Positions 26,670-36,318 of a stretch of 64,000 nucleotides of DNA are shown here, in pieces (the stretch's first letter is position 1; each line of letters starts with the position of its first letter). The stretch is from contig JAUWWQ010000007.1 in assembly GCA_030616775.1 (NCBI GenBank), forward strand, positions 42,333-106,332, given 5' to 3'. Under the pieces are notes generated by a model. It was given only the letters and a program-made list of their open reading frames with translations, ran no database searches and was not told the DNA's origin. The stretch is from Planctomycetota bacterium (lineage in GTDB: Bacteria; Planctomycetota; Phycisphaerae; UBA1845). The position numbers were made by a program, and so were the translations under genes.

Positions 26670-27422
26670 ATGGATGCTGCCACGGCACACGCGACTGACC
26701 GGTCGGACCATCGCGCCGAACCCGCCATCCGGGATATCCCCTCGCATCTTTGTTTCTGGATAATCGGCGGCGCCGCACTGGTGCTCGATCTGTGGTCAAA
26801 GGACTGGGTCTTCACAAAGCTAAAGCCAAGCGAAATCCGGGCTGTTATCCCCGGTATCATTGACTTTACCTACTCCTTGAATGCCGGCGCGGTTTTCGGG
26901 TCGTTCACAGGCCACACCGAGGTGTTCATTCTCGCTTCACTGTTCGCCCTCGGCTTCGTGTTCTACCTTTTTGCCCACAGCGGCCGCAGACAGCGAGCTC
27001 TCCACGTGGCTCTTGCAATGATCCTCGCCGGTGCCCTGGGCAACCTTTACGACCGGGCGTTCATCATAACCGATGTGGTGAGCTACACGGCCGCCTCCGG
27101 GAAACAGCACGAGGTAATAGGCACGGTGGTCAGTGATCCGCAGGACCCAATCGTGCGGATTGGCGAGTATCCCGATGGGGCCAATCCCCAGAGCTTCGCA
27201 CGTAGCGATGTCGACGTACGAGAGCAAGGCGTGGTACGCGACTTTATCAAGTTCGTCCCCAAGTTTTCCGCGTGGGTGCCCAGACTCGCGGGGCGGGAAA
27301 TCTGGCCGTGGGTGTTCAACGTTGCCGACGCCGCGTTGGTCTGTGGCGTTGTGTTACTGTTGTTGCACACATGGCTGGACCGGAAGCCGCACGAGCGGCG
27401 CAGGACACGTCATGGCCGCTAG
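26670..27422 (+). CDS. lspA: Signal peptidase II (lipoprotein signal peptidase)
   Basis: Aspartic protease of the inner membrane that removes the signal peptide after Lgt has modified the cysteine. 250 aa from ATG 26670 (the frame is open further, but inside the previous gene). Four hydrophobic helices. Catalytic aspartates are in GALGNLYDR and FNVADAALV, and the first-helix LDLWSKDWV matches the family. Typical LspA is about 165 residues. An insertion of about 60 residues sits between GNLYDR and VVRDFIKF (SYTAASGKQHEVIGTVV onwards), on the periplasmic side. ribD starts inside its last codons. Confidence 0.92.
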   Translation: MDAATAHATDRSDHRAEPAIRDIPSHLCFWIIGGAALVLDLWSKDWVFTKLKPSEIRAVIPGIIDFTYSLNAGAVFGSFTGHTEVFILASLFALGFVFYLFAHSGRRQRALHVALAMILAGALGNLYDRAFIITDVVSYTAASGKQHEVIGTVVSDPQDPIVRIGEYPDGANPQSFARSDVDVREQGVVRDFIKFVPKFSAWVPRLAGREIWPWVFNVADAALVCGVVLLLLHTWLDRKPHERRRTRHGR

Positions 27423-28545
27423 GAAGGCCCGACACCGCTGCGACCCGCTCGACCACCGCATGATGGCCCGGGCCATCGCCCTCGCTCGAAGAGGTGAGGG
27501 TCGCGTCGAACCCAACCCAATGGTCGGTTGCGTCATCGTCCGCGCCGGCCGGGTGATCGGGGAAGGCTTCCACCGGCGATTCGGCGGGCCGCATGCTGAA
27601 ATCGAAGCCTTGCGAGCCTGTACCCGAGACCCGCAGGGGGCAACCGTCTACGTCTCGCTGGTACCCTGTTGCCATCACGGCAAGACCCCGCCGTGCACCG
27701 ACGCTTTGATTGAAGCCCGCGTTGCCAAGGTCGTGGTGGCCGCACGCGATCCCAATCAGGTTGTCCGGGGGAGGGGTATCCGGCGCCTGCGCGCTGCGGG
27801 AATAGACGTAGAAACCGGAGTGCTTGAAGGCGAGGCCGCCGAGGTTCTGGCACCATACGCAACCCGCGTTCGGCTGGGCCGCCCGTTTGTCATTGCCAAG
27901 TGGGCCCAGAGCCTGGACGGTAAACTGGCCACTCGTACCGGCCATTCGCAGTGGATATCCTGTGAAGCGTCGAGGCGCCGTGTCCACCGGTTGCGCGCCC
28001 GAGTTGACGCGATACTGGTAGGCTGCGGCACCGTCCTGGCCGACAACCCGCTGCTGACCGCTCGCGGGGTACCGATCCGCCGAAGGGCGCTTCGTGTAGT
28101 GCTGGACGGTCAACTGAGGATTCGGGAGAAGTGCCAGATTCTTGACACCTGCAGTGATGTCTCGACTCTTGTGATGACCACCTCCGGGCGGGTAAGCATG
28201 CGTAAAGCAGACCGCCTGCGGCGCAGCGGTGTCGAGGTTGTCGCCTGTCGCTCGCGCGGCGGCCGCCTGCAGCTTGACGACTGTCTGCGAACACTTGCCA
28301 AGCGCGAGGTGACTAATCTGCTTGTGGAGGGCGGGCCTACGGTCCTTACCTCGATGCTGGAAGCAGGATTGGTCGACGAAGCATTTGTGTTCGTCTCACC
28401 GATGTTGGTGGGCGGGCGTATCGCACCCGGCGCCCTCGGCGGAGCCGGCGCAGCCAAAATCGCCGCCGCGATGATACCTCGATCCGTCCGGACCCAACGA
28501 TCAGGCACCGACGTACTATACCGAATGCGGTTTTCAAAACCGTAG
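27412..28545 (+). CDS. ribD: Bifunctional riboflavin biosynthesis protein (deaminase and reductase)
   Basis: Deaminates and then reduces the pyrimidine intermediate of riboflavin synthesis. 377 aa from ATG 27412, overlapping lspA by 11 bp. The cytidine-deaminase-like domain has zinc ligands in GPHAEIEAL and PCCHHGKTPPCTDAL. The reductase domain has KWAQSLDGKLATRTGHSQWIS, VDAILVGCGTVLADNPLLTAR and LLVEGGPTVLTSMLEAGLVDE. Length and order match E. coli RibD. Other rib genes are not in the window. Confidence 0.95.
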   Translation: MAARKARHRCDPLDHRMMARAIALARRGEGRVEPNPMVGCVIVRAGRVIGEGFHRRFGGPHAEIEALRACTRDPQGATVYVSLVPCCHHGKTPPCTDALIEARVAKVVVAARDPNQVVRGRGIRRLRAAGIDVETGVLEGEAAEVLAPYATRVRLGRPFVIAKWAQSLDGKLATRTGHSQWISCEASRRRVHRLRARVDAILVGCGTVLADNPLLTARGVPIRRRALRVVLDGQLRIREKCQILDTCSDVSTLVMTTSGRVSMRKADRLRRSGVEVVACRSRGGRLQLDDCLRTLAKREVTNLLVEGGPTVLTSMLEAGLVDEAFVFVSPMLVGGRIAPGALGGAGAAKIAAAMIPRSVRTQRSGTDVLYRMRFSKP

Positions 28546-28632
28546 CAAGTCGTTGTAGGCCATCAGGTCACAAACGCTATTGTGGCAAGTTAGGAATTAA
28601 AGTAGATATTCGGGACAGGCAGCGGGGGTGGG

Positions 28633-28661
28633 TTGCTCGGAGGCAGGTTCGATCTTATAAG
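28633..28661 (+). promoter_or_regulatory. Putative promoter of citrate synthase
   Basis: TTGCTC (28633-28638), a 17-bp spacer, TATAAG (28656-28661), about 160 bases before the ATG. A GC-rich leader follows in which GGCGCGGCGA (about 28712) can pair with TCGCCGCC (about 28746). A second AT-rich stretch (TATATAA near 28690) could be an alternative -10. Confidence 0.5.
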
Positions 28662-28823
28662 CGTTGGCATGGCTCTTGCTATACGTGTATATAAAGAGTA
28701 ATTGGGTCTGCGGCGCGGCGAGGCCCTGCTGACCTGCTTGGTGGGTCGCCGCCCGGCGCGGAGGGCCTATGGCGGCCCGAAGGTTTCCTAGTTTAACACA
28801 ATCCGAGGAAAGGCGGTGAGCTT

Positions 28824-30128
28824 ATGAGTACTCTTCAAGATGTGCTGAGGCAGAAAATCCCAGCTTATCGGGAAGAGGTCGGCAACCTCGTCAAGACGCA
28901 CGGAGGCAAATCCATCTCCGAGGTGAAAGTCCAGCAGGCCTATGGCGGCATGCGCGGCGTGAAGGGCATGATCTGCGACACCTCCGTGGTGGAGCCCGAC
29001 AAGGGGCTCATCGTTCGTGGACGGCCCTTGCTGGAGATCAAGCACCTCTGGCCGGAGGAGATCTTCTACCTCCTCCTGACCGGTGAGGAGCCCGACGCCG
29101 AGGCCAAGGCGGCTCTCCAGCAGGACTATGACAAGCGGGCAACCGTGCCGGACTACGTCTGGGAGGTCCTCTACGCCATGCCCGACGACAGCCACCCGAT
29201 GTGCATGCTCAATACGGCCATCCTGGTGATGGAGCGAGAGAGCGTATTCCGGAAGTGGTACGACAAGGGCATGACCAAGCAAGAGTACTGGATGCCGGCG
29301 TTGGAGGACGGGCTGCAACTGCTGGCCAGGCTGCCCGGAGTGGCCGCCGGCGTCTACCGGATTCGCTACAAGAAGGGCACGCCGGTTGGCTGGACACCCG
29401 GGCTCGACTGGGGTGCCAACTACGCCAACATGCTGGGCATCCCCGACCCCACCGGGTCGTTCGCCAAGCTGATGCGGCTGTACCTGAACTTCCATGCCGA
29501 TCACGAGGGCGGCAATGTTTCGGCCTTCTCGTGCCACACGGTCGGTTCAGCCCTGTCGGACCTCTACTATGCGGTCTCGGCCGGTCTGAACGGTCTGGCC
29601 GGTCCGCTGCACGGTCTGGCCAACCAGGAGTGCCTGAGCTGGATCCTCGAGCTGATGGAGAAGTTCGGCGGTGTGCCTGACGAGAAGGCCCTGCGTGACT
29701 TCGCCTTCGCGACCCTGCGAAGTGGAAAGGTGATCCCGGGTTACGGCCACGCCGTCCTGCGGGTGACCGATCCGCGCTATGCCGGGTTCCTCGAGTTCGG
29801 TAAGGAACACCTGCCCGAAGATCCGGTATTCCAGACCGTCTCTAGGGTCTACGACGTCATACCGAAGGTCCTGCAGGAATTCTCGGACGAGCGGGTCAAG
29901 GCGGGCAAGGCTCCCATCGCCAACTGCTGGCCCAACGTCGATGCCGGCTCCGGAGCACTGCTGTACCACTACGACCTGACCGAGTTCCCCTACTACACGG
30001 TGCTGTTCTCGGTATCGCGGTCCATGGGCATGATCTCCCAGTTGGTGCTCAACCGGGCTCTGGGAACGGCGATTACCCGTCCCAAGTCCGTCTCTACCGA
30101 GTGGGTCAGAAAGCAGATGAAGGCGTAG
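28824..30128 (+). CDS. gltA: Citrate synthase, mitochondrial (eukaryotic) type
   Basis: Condenses oxaloacetate with acetyl-CoA at the entry of the TCA cycle. 434 aa. The sequence follows the eukaryotic-type citrate synthase rather than the hexameric E. coli type: GGMRGVKGMICDTSVVEPDKG, LNFHADHEGGNVSAFSCHTVGSALSD, catalytic His in GPLHGLANQE, His/Asp regions PGYGHAVLRVTDPRY and NVDAGSGALLYHY. The symbol gltA is used for function only. GGAAAGG precedes the ATG. It is a single gene, with its own promoter-like sequence and a strong terminator. Confidence 0.94.
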   Translation: MSTLQDVLRQKIPAYREEVGNLVKTHGGKSISEVKVQQAYGGMRGVKGMICDTSVVEPDKGLIVRGRPLLEIKHLWPEEIFYLLLTGEEPDAEAKAALQQDYDKRATVPDYVWEVLYAMPDDSHPMCMLNTAILVMERESVFRKWYDKGMTKQEYWMPALEDGLQLLARLPGVAAGVYRIRYKKGTPVGWTPGLDWGANYANMLGIPDPTGSFAKLMRLYLNFHADHEGGNVSAFSCHTVGSALSDLYYAVSAGLNGLAGPLHGLANQECLSWILELMEKFGGVPDEKALRDFAFATLRSGKVIPGYGHAVLRVTDPRYAGFLEFGKEHLPEDPVFQTVSRVYDVIPKVLQEFSDERVKAGKAPIANCWPNVDAGSGALLYHYDLTEFPYYTVLFSVSRSMGMISQLVLNRALGTAITRPKSVSTEWVRKQMKA

Positions 30129-30203
30129 ACACCCACCTGGCAGCCCGTCGACGCCCGCGCGTCGGCTCATTGCCTGCCAGACATTACTGTCACGACAACA
30201 ACC

Positions 30204-30242
30204 GCCCCGGGGACCTGAAACTCAGCCCCCGGGGCTGTTTTT
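30204..30242 (+). terminator. Intrinsic terminator after citrate synthase
   Basis: Stem GCCCCGGGG (30204-30212) and CCCCGGGGC (30227-30235) with a 14-base loop, followed by TGTTTTTG. Located 76 bp after the stop codon. Confidence 0.9.
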
Positions 30243-30291
30243 GTGGGCAGACTTCGCCACTGGCGTGTGAAGCATCTGCACGTGCCCACGG

Positions 30292-30320
30292 TTGGGTACG
30301 GGTCGGTTCTGTGGTACACT
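30292..30320 (+). promoter_or_regulatory. Putative promoter of the frameshifted dockerin-like gene
   Basis: TTGGGT (30292-30297), a 17-bp spacer, TACACT (30315-30320), about 135 bases before the ATG at 30459. Confidence 0.5.
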
Positions 30321-30458
30321 AGTCCCGATGCTGGGGCGCCGGTCTTCGCCTTTCACCGGTCGGGCGGCCCGGGAGGCGGAATATCGGCAGGTCGATGGTG
30401 AGGAAGAGAGGGAGTAAGTCGCTGTTCTCGACTGTCCCACTTCTCGGGAGAGAAAACC

Positions 30459-32593
30459 ATGAACGCAATCGTGAGGCCAGGCATTCTTGGAGTCAGCGTG
30501 GTTTGCCTGACGCTGGTGGCGTCTGGGATGGCGGCGGAGCCGTCGAAACGGCGTATCCATGACGCCGAGTCACCGGCGGCACCACCGTCTGAGGTGGACC
30601 CCAGAGTCAACTCGCCGTCGACGGGCGTCGGCTGACAAAGGACGGACGACCTCCATCGAAGCCGACCTTCGCTGACCTGCGCGGCACGGGGGACGATCGA
30701 CGAGGAATTGGCATCGCCGGCCAAGGATCGCACGATCACCAGCACGTTCGAGGAGGTGGAAATCCTCCTCGACGGCACGGTGGGCCTCGACGAGATTCGC
30801 GCCCTTCCTCAAGCACCGGGATCTACGCTTCAGGAGCTGACCGACCCCGCATGGGTCGTGGTCCAGATGCCCAAGGACGTGGTTACCCGCCTTGCCCGGC
30901 AAGGTGCAACCGTTCGAAGGCTGCGGGAGTTAGTGCTGATCAAGGGATCGTCGGGGAGTACTTGTGGTCAGGCGGGCAGCGCCGGACTGGGCACCTGTAC
31001 GGGAGACTACTGCTACGGTCAGAATTGGACCAATGTCGTGATCCCCGACTACGATGGTTGGGTATACAGCCCCATTACTATATCCTGTGCCGATCCCAGC
31101 GCGACTGTCACTTGCATCGATGTCCACTATAAAATTTTTCACACTTACCGGGGCGATCTGAATGTCGATCTCAACGACGCGGACTTGACGTACAATTACG
31201 ACTTGTACGGGCCCGATCTGAACGACGGGACGGCGAATCTGAACGAAACGATAACTGGTATCACAACATTCAACGGAGAGGCCGTTAACCAGACGTGGGT
31301 TCTTTGGATGCGGGATACGGCATACTTGTACGAGGGGCTTATCGATGAATGGTGGATCAAGGTCTACTACGAGGGACATGCCGCTGTTTGTGGCGACGGC
31401 GTGTGCAACCCTGATGAGACAACCCACAACTGCCCTCAGGACTGCTGCGATCCGGTGTGCGGGGACGGGATGTGTCAGTGCGAGTGTGGCGAAGCCATAG
31501 CGGACTGTCCGTACGATTGCCTAGATGCCCCATGCGGCGTTGCACCATCGTTCCAGGTTTGCACCAATGACTACGGTGAGCTCTGTGCTGCGACGGTTCT
31601 CCTTTGTCCATGTGAACCACAGTGTGACAATTGCTGGCAAGGCGACTGTGAGCTTTGGCGGGACGGAGATGGCCTGTGCGACTGCAGGTGCCAGTTCTGC
31701 GACCGTGACTGCCCCGAGTACCCTGACTGTTGTATTCCCGGACCTGAGCCCGGGTATGCGTACACCGCCGTGTTTCCGCCCGCGTGCGGATCCACGGATC
31801 CTCCGGAAGGGGGGTCAGTGTGGGATCCCGACGCGGGTGCATACCTGTTCTGCTCGACCTACACGGTCGGTACGTGCCAAGGAGACGTTTGCCTTCGGTT
31901 CTGGATAGAGTGGGAAGGTCCCTGTGACCCCGAGCTCTGGTGGCACTTTGACCAGAATGACCCCCAGTATTGCGAGTGTATCAACTCGTGCGGTAACGGT
32001 GTTTGCGAGCCCGACTGTGGGGAGAACTGCGACACCTGTCGGCTGGATTGCCTTCCCGGCTCCGTCGTGTGGAGTGATCCTTCGAATTGTGCTATCGACG
32101 CCCGTCAGCCCTGAAGCCCGACTGTACGCAGCCGTGTGGTTGGGACGTGATCGTCATAACGTTCGACGACGACGCGTCCTGCGTAACAGAGGACGATTTC
32201 AACGTCAGGCTGGTTCCGGACGACGGCGTCCCACCGACGATTGGGGACGTGGTTGTAGAGGGCAACACGGCTACACTGGTGCTCGACAGTCGCATCCCGC
32301 CGGGACACTGGACTTGCTTCGAGTACCTTCGCAGTCAAAGCCCTTGGGAGTTGTGTCTGGGTCGCCTTCCGGCGGACGTGAGCGGCGACCTCACCAGTGC
32401 GCCGGCGGACATCCTGTGGCTTATCGATTGTCTAAATGGTGTCAGGTCGTGCGAGTACTGGCAGTGCGACGTTGATTGCAGTGAGCTGTGCGAGCCGCCG
32501 GACATCCTCCGGGTCATCGACTTGCTGAACGCCGCCGGTTGTTACGATCCCTGGCTCAATTTCTCGCTTCCGCCCTGCCCCAGTGGGCCGTAG
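30459..32593 (+). pseudogene. Secreted Cys-rich dockerin-like protein, broken by a stop and a frameshift
   Basis: Three open pieces read as one protein. 30459-30635: ATG with a clear signal peptide (GILGVSVVCLTLVASGMAAE), ended by TGA. 30636-32114: same frame, a jelly-roll/P-domain-like part (YRGDLNVDLNDADLTYNYDLYGPD, TWVLWMRDTA) and many CGDGVCxPxExxxxCPxDC repeats. 32115-32593: frame +1, with a duplicated dockerin-like calcium site (DVSGDLTSAPADILWLIDCLNG and CSELCEPPDILRVIDLLNAAG). One missing base near 32113 would restore ARQPCKPDCTQPCGW across the last join. The first break may instead be two compensating shifts (a GGGGG run at 30688-30692). Either a decayed gene or sequencing errors; function unknown. 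Confidence 0.65.
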
Positions 32594-32664
32594 GCACACG
32601 CGCGTCGCCGGTGGGTGCTGCGGTCGACGATGCGTGATTACATAATGGAGGCTGAAAGGGTCCC

Positions 32665-33356
32665 GTGGACGTGGAAAGAAGGGCTTCCCGATGCAGTGCA
32701 TTTGTCTGCTCCCTGGTGTGTCTCTGTTGGGCTGCTGCGCCTGCACCGGATTCAAGCGATTGTGGCTCCGCGACGTTGAGTATCGAGCGCGAGGTATGCG
32801 CTCCTGAAGACGGCCAGCTAACCGCGACAGTCGTGCTGAGAAACGCCGCTGAGCCGATTCGCGGCGGACAGTCTTCCTTGCGTATGATCCATCGCTCTTC
32901 GAGGTGGACGCGGTCCGGGCTGGAGATGCCCCGTTTACGCTGCTGGTGCTTTCGGACGTGCCGGTGGCGGGTCTGATCAATTGTGCAGTGGTTGTCAATC
33001 CGCTCAGCCATCCTGGGACGTCCGAGAACCGCGTGATGGCCAGGATCATTCTGAGGGCGCTGAACGGTGCCAACGAGCCGCGGCTGTGGTTCCGCCCACG
33101 GGACGTGCCGGCTACGACGCTGGTCACAACAGATGGGGGTCTGAGGCCCTATACGGTGGACGGGGTCGTGGCCAGGGCCGACCTGTCGGACTTCGCGGCA
33201 TTTCAGGGTTGTTACGGCGGTCCCGATACACCGGTGCCGGTGGCGTGCCGGTGTCGATTTGACCTTGACGACGACGAGGATGTCGACACCGCGGATTTCC
33301 GACTCTTCCGATGGTCGTTTACCGGTCCTCCAAGGGGCATCTGCATGTCAGACTGA
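32665..33356 (+). pseudogene. Secreted cohesin-like/dockerin-like protein with one frameshift
   Basis: GTG 32665 with GAAAGG upstream. The first frame gives a signal peptide (SAFVCSLVCLCWAAAPAPDS) and the start of a cohesin-like beta domain (LSIEREVCAPEDGQLTATVVLRN). Around 32868-32875 the coding potential moves to another frame, which reads VFLAYDPSLFEVDAVRAGDAP onward and ends at 33356. Adding one base near 32870 would give GGQVFLAYDPSLFEV. The C-terminus carries DLSDFAAFQGCYGGPD and FDLDDDEDVDTADFRLFRWSFTGP, a planctomycete dockerin-like calcium motif. It sits 72 bp after another frameshifted gene of the same type. Confidence 0.65.
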
Positions 33357-33478
33357 GTCGACGGCTTGCGTCCTATAACGTGCTCCACAGTTTCCAATAT
33401 CGGAGCTACGGTGTGAATGGAGTAGAGCGGACCTAACCTGGGAATCCATTTTTTTTCATTTTCGCGTGACTTTTCGCA

Positions 33479-33507
33479 TTGATGTGCGTGGCACGCTTGT
33501 CTATACT
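33479..33507 (+). promoter_or_regulatory. Promoter of the PEP-CTERM gene
   Basis: TTGATG (33479-33484), a 17-bp spacer, TATACT (33502-33507). Predicted leader of about 140 bases before the ATG at 33656. The rest of the 299-bp spacer shows no gene; a T-rich run at 33449-33460 has no preceding stem. Confidence 0.65.
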
Positions 33508-33655
33508 GCGTTAACAAGCAAGAAGGGTTGATCGGCGGTCACTGGCCGTGGAGAGCTGTGCCTTGCGAGGGAGGGGCGCACCGGAGCGTAACAGACTTGC
33601 AGACGAAGGGGGTACCCGCAGAGGTGGATCCCACCTAGCGTGGAGGATGGAAAGG

Positions 33656-34306
33656 ATGAGAGCGAGCTTAGCACTGACGTTGTTCGTGGTTGTGGCTGCG
33701 TTCCCGTTGGCGGCATTTTCCGCCGAGCGCCCTAACGACGCCGAGTTCAACTTCGAGTTCACATACACAACCCCCGGGGGGGGTCTCACCGAGATTCCTG
33801 ACTCCACCGTCAAATGGTATCCGCTTCCCTTGACGCTCGATCCACCCGAGCCTGATTGGGTGATCGATTATCTCGAGTTTGAAATCGCGGGCTTGTCGCA
33901 CACCGAAACCCCGGACCTCAACGTCTTTCTGCTCGATCCGTTCGGCGGTGGGATTGAAATCATGGACGACGCCGGCAATTCGGACCCGGTCGCGGATATC
34001 ACTCTGCTGTTTACAGACTTTTGGGACCTCGGTTTTCCGCTGCCACATGGAGGCGCAGGGCCGCTTCTATCCTTCCCGGATACGGTGATGATCTACAATC
34101 CCGATGGGCCCGGCGAGTTCATTCAGTACACAGGTGACGAGGTTCCCACGGATCCGTGGTACGTGATCGTGATCGACGACGACCTCAACAGCTATGCAGG
34201 TAACTTCGAGTCGGTAACGCTTCGAGGCATCGCGGTGCCCGAGCCCGTGACGCTTACACTGCTCGCGCTGGGCGCTCTTGTGGCGCTGCGTCGGCGGCGT
34301 TGGTAA
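33656..34306 (+). CDS. PEP-CTERM secreted protein with P-domain-like fold
   Basis: 216 aa from ATG 33656 (GGAGG at 33642-33646, 9 bases upstream; ATG 33647 is too close to it). Signal peptide RASLALTLFVVVAAFPLAAFSA. The body resembles proprotein-convertase P domains: IDYLEFEIAGLSHTETPDLNVFLLDPFGGGIEIMDDAG, FTDFWDLGF and a closing SYAGNFESVTLRG. The tail AVPEPVTLTLLALGALVALRRRRW is a PEP-CTERM signal: PEP motif, hydrophobic helix, Arg cluster. PEP-CTERM tails use exosortases other than XrtH, so a second exosortase is expected elsewhere in the genome. Substrate or role unknown. Confidence 0.85.
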   Translation: MRASLALTLFVVVAAFPLAAFSAERPNDAEFNFEFTYTTPGGGLTEIPDSTVKWYPLPLTLDPPEPDWVIDYLEFEIAGLSHTETPDLNVFLLDPFGGGIEIMDDAGNSDPVADITLLFTDFWDLGFPLPHGGAGPLLSFPDTVMIYNPDGPGEFIQYTGDEVPTDPWYVIVIDDDLNSYAGNFESVTLRGIAVPEPVTLTLLALGALVALRRRRW

Positions 34307-34400
34307 CGATCGCTTCGCTTTTTCCACAATCAGCAGTGCCCATTCCCCCGGTTGGCTCAATCTAGCTCGATAAGTGCGCCATAAGGCAGCGTTGTCTTCA

Positions 34401-34476
34401 CGCTATGCCGAGTCCCGATGTGCATCGGGATTCTCGGCACCTGCCAGAGAACCGAGAAGGGATTCTCGGTCCAGCG
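34401..34476. repeat. CGCTGGACCG double-hairpin repeat, copy 2 (inverted)
   Basis: Reverse complement begins CGCTGGACCGAGAATCCC and ends CTCGGCATAGCG; full-length copy of the family at 15780 and 49740. Stem-loops: GCCGAGTCCCGATG/CATCGGGATTCTCGGC and ACCGAGAA/TTCTCGGT. Lies in the 322-bp spacer 34307-34628, which has no gene. Confidence 0.75.
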
Positions 34477-34628
34477 ATTTCCGCTTCTGCCTTCTCCTGA
34501 CGTTTCAAGCCAAGATCCGGGGTTCGATTTGCCTGCACCCGCATTCCCATTAGTATGCCGACCAGGCGCGGCGCTCAGCATAGTGATCTGGTGCGCCCAG
34601 GTTTCTCCGCTTTTGCTGTTATACTCGT

Positions 34629-36254
34629 ATGCACTGGTTCGTCAGGCGCGATCTTGACGGCTTTTTCGGGCTGTTCGTAGACAACCTGGTACAGCTCCTG
34701 CTCGTCGTGGCGTTGTGTGGCGAGCTGTGCGGCATGACGGGCGATGACGCCTATCTGTTGTACGGACGGATTTTGCCGGGCGCTGCCATCTCGATTCTGT
34801 TCGGCAACCTGTTCTACGCCTCACAAGCGCATAAGCTGGCCCGGAGGGAAGGCCGCAGCGATGTCACCGCGTTGCCCTACGGAATCAATACGCCGTCTCT
34901 GCTGGTCTACGTGTTCTTCGTGATAGCCCCCGTCTACCGCGAAAGTGGGAGTCCTCAGCTTGCGTGGCAGATGGGGTTATTGGCATGTCTGGGTAGCGGG
35001 ATCATCGAGCTTGGCGGATCCCTGGTGGCGGAGAAGGTGCGCCGGCACTCACCCCGGGCGGCGCTCTTGGCGACGCTTGCGGGTATTGCCATCGGTTTCA
35101 TCTCTATGACGTTTGCTCTTCGGATCTGGTCGTGGCCGTTGATTGCCCTGGTTCCCACCGCGATCGTCCTGATCACCTACTTCAGCGGCATACGGTTCCC
35201 GTTGGGGCTTCCGGGTGGTCTCGTGGCCATCGGGGTGGGCACTCTGCTGGCGTGGCTGCTACCAGCAGCCTGGAGCGGCAGGGAGATGGAGACTGCCACC
35301 GTGGCCGGGGCTTGGTCTGAAGCAGGTGTCGCTCTTCCGGTCTGGTCGGGCGGGGCGATATGGGCGGTTTTTGAGCTACCGGTGGAGAGCTGGCTGCGTT
35401 TTGTGTCCGTGATTGTGCCCATGGGGCTGTTCAACGTCATCGGCAGTTTGCAGAACATCGAATCCGCGGAGGCGGCCGGTGATCGCTACGACACCCGTAT
35501 GTCACTATCGATGAACGGCGCCGGTACGATTCTGGCCGCTTGTTTCGGAAGCTGCTTCCCCACAACCATCTACATCGGACACCCCGGCTGGAAGGCGTTG
35601 GGAGCACGGGCGGGGTATTCGACGCTAAACGGGTTGGTCATCGCCGTGCTGTGCCTCACGGGCACGGTGGCCCTGGTCAACAGCGTCATCCCGATCGAGG
35701 CGGGAATGGCCATCGTCCTGTGGATCGGTATCGTCATCACCGCCCAGGCGTTTCAAGCGACGCCGCGTTCCCATGCACCGGCGGTGGCTCTTGGCCTGTT
35801 CCCCGCCATCGCCGCGTGGGGGGCAACGGTCGCGTACGGTGCGTTCGTCTCCGCCGGCGGTAACACGATTCAGTCGCTGCTTACGGCAGACGCTCTCGCC
35901 GAGGTGGCCGGCTTCCTGATCCACGGGCTCATCGTGCTGGAGCGCGGGTATATCTTCACGTGCATGGTCCTGGCTGCGATGTCCGTCTGCCTGATCGAGC
36001 GCCGGTTTTTCGGCGCGAGCGTGTGGTCGCTCTTGGGAGCCCTTGCGACGGTTCTTGGCCTGTCGCACGCCTATCAGCTATCCGGCAACGACGTGGACTT
36101 CTTATTGGCGTCGGTATCGGCGCGTGAGGGTGCTATCGCCTACCGGGCTTACGAGATTGCCGTAGGGTATGCGCTGATGGCCGTCGTCTTTACTGCCGTC
36201 GGTTTCTACCTCCGTCACTTCGGCGCTCCGTTAGAGAAGGGTGGTCACGCGTAA
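34629..36254 (+). CDS. NCS2-type (xanthine/uracil/adenine-like) permease
   Basis: 541 aa, about 12-14 hydrophobic helices from [25 protein letters not shown] to [17 protein letters not shown]. The family loop [14 protein letters not shown] and the later [22 protein letters not shown] / [20 protein letters not shown] stretch match the AzgA-like branch of nucleobase transporters. Substrate unknown. Oddity: TATACT at 34620-34625, a good -10, lies only 4 bases before the annotated ATG, so either the mRNA starts further upstream or the true start codon is downstream. Confidence 0.85.
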   Translation: MHWFVRRDLDGFFGLFVDNLVQLLLVVALCGELCGMTGDDAYLLYGRILPGAAISILFGNLFYASQAHKLARREGRSDVTALPYGINTPSLLVYVFFVIAPVYRESGSPQLAWQMGLLACLGSGIIELGGSLVAEKVRRHSPRAALLATLAGIAIGFISMTFALRIWSWPLIALVPTAIVLITYFSGIRFPLGLPGGLVAIGVGTLLAWLLPAAWSGREMETATVAGAWSEAGVALPVWSGGAIWAVFELPVESWLRFVSVIVPMGLFNVIGSLQNIESAEAAGDRYDTRMSLSMNGAGTILAACFGSCFPTTIYIGHPGWKALGARAGYSTLNGLVIAVLCLTGTVALVNSVIPIEAGMAIVLWIGIVITAQAFQATPRSHAPAVALGLFPAIAAWGATVAYGAFVSAGGNTIQSLLTADALAEVAGFLIHGLIVLERGYIFTCMVLAAMSVCLIERRFFGASVWSLLGALATVLGLSHAYQLSGNDVDFLLASVSAREGAIAYRAYEIAVGYALMAVVFTAVGFYLRHFGAPLEKGGHA

Positions 36255-36318
36255 CACGCTGGATCCGGGAGCGGGCACAGCGGGACTCGATCAACGTCAA
36301 AGGCGGGACATAGTAGTG

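Noticed and set aside
30222..30778. Minus-strand ORFs over the start of the frameshifted dockerin-like gene
   Set aside because: They run against a clear signal peptide and promoter on the plus strand and have no recognisable features.
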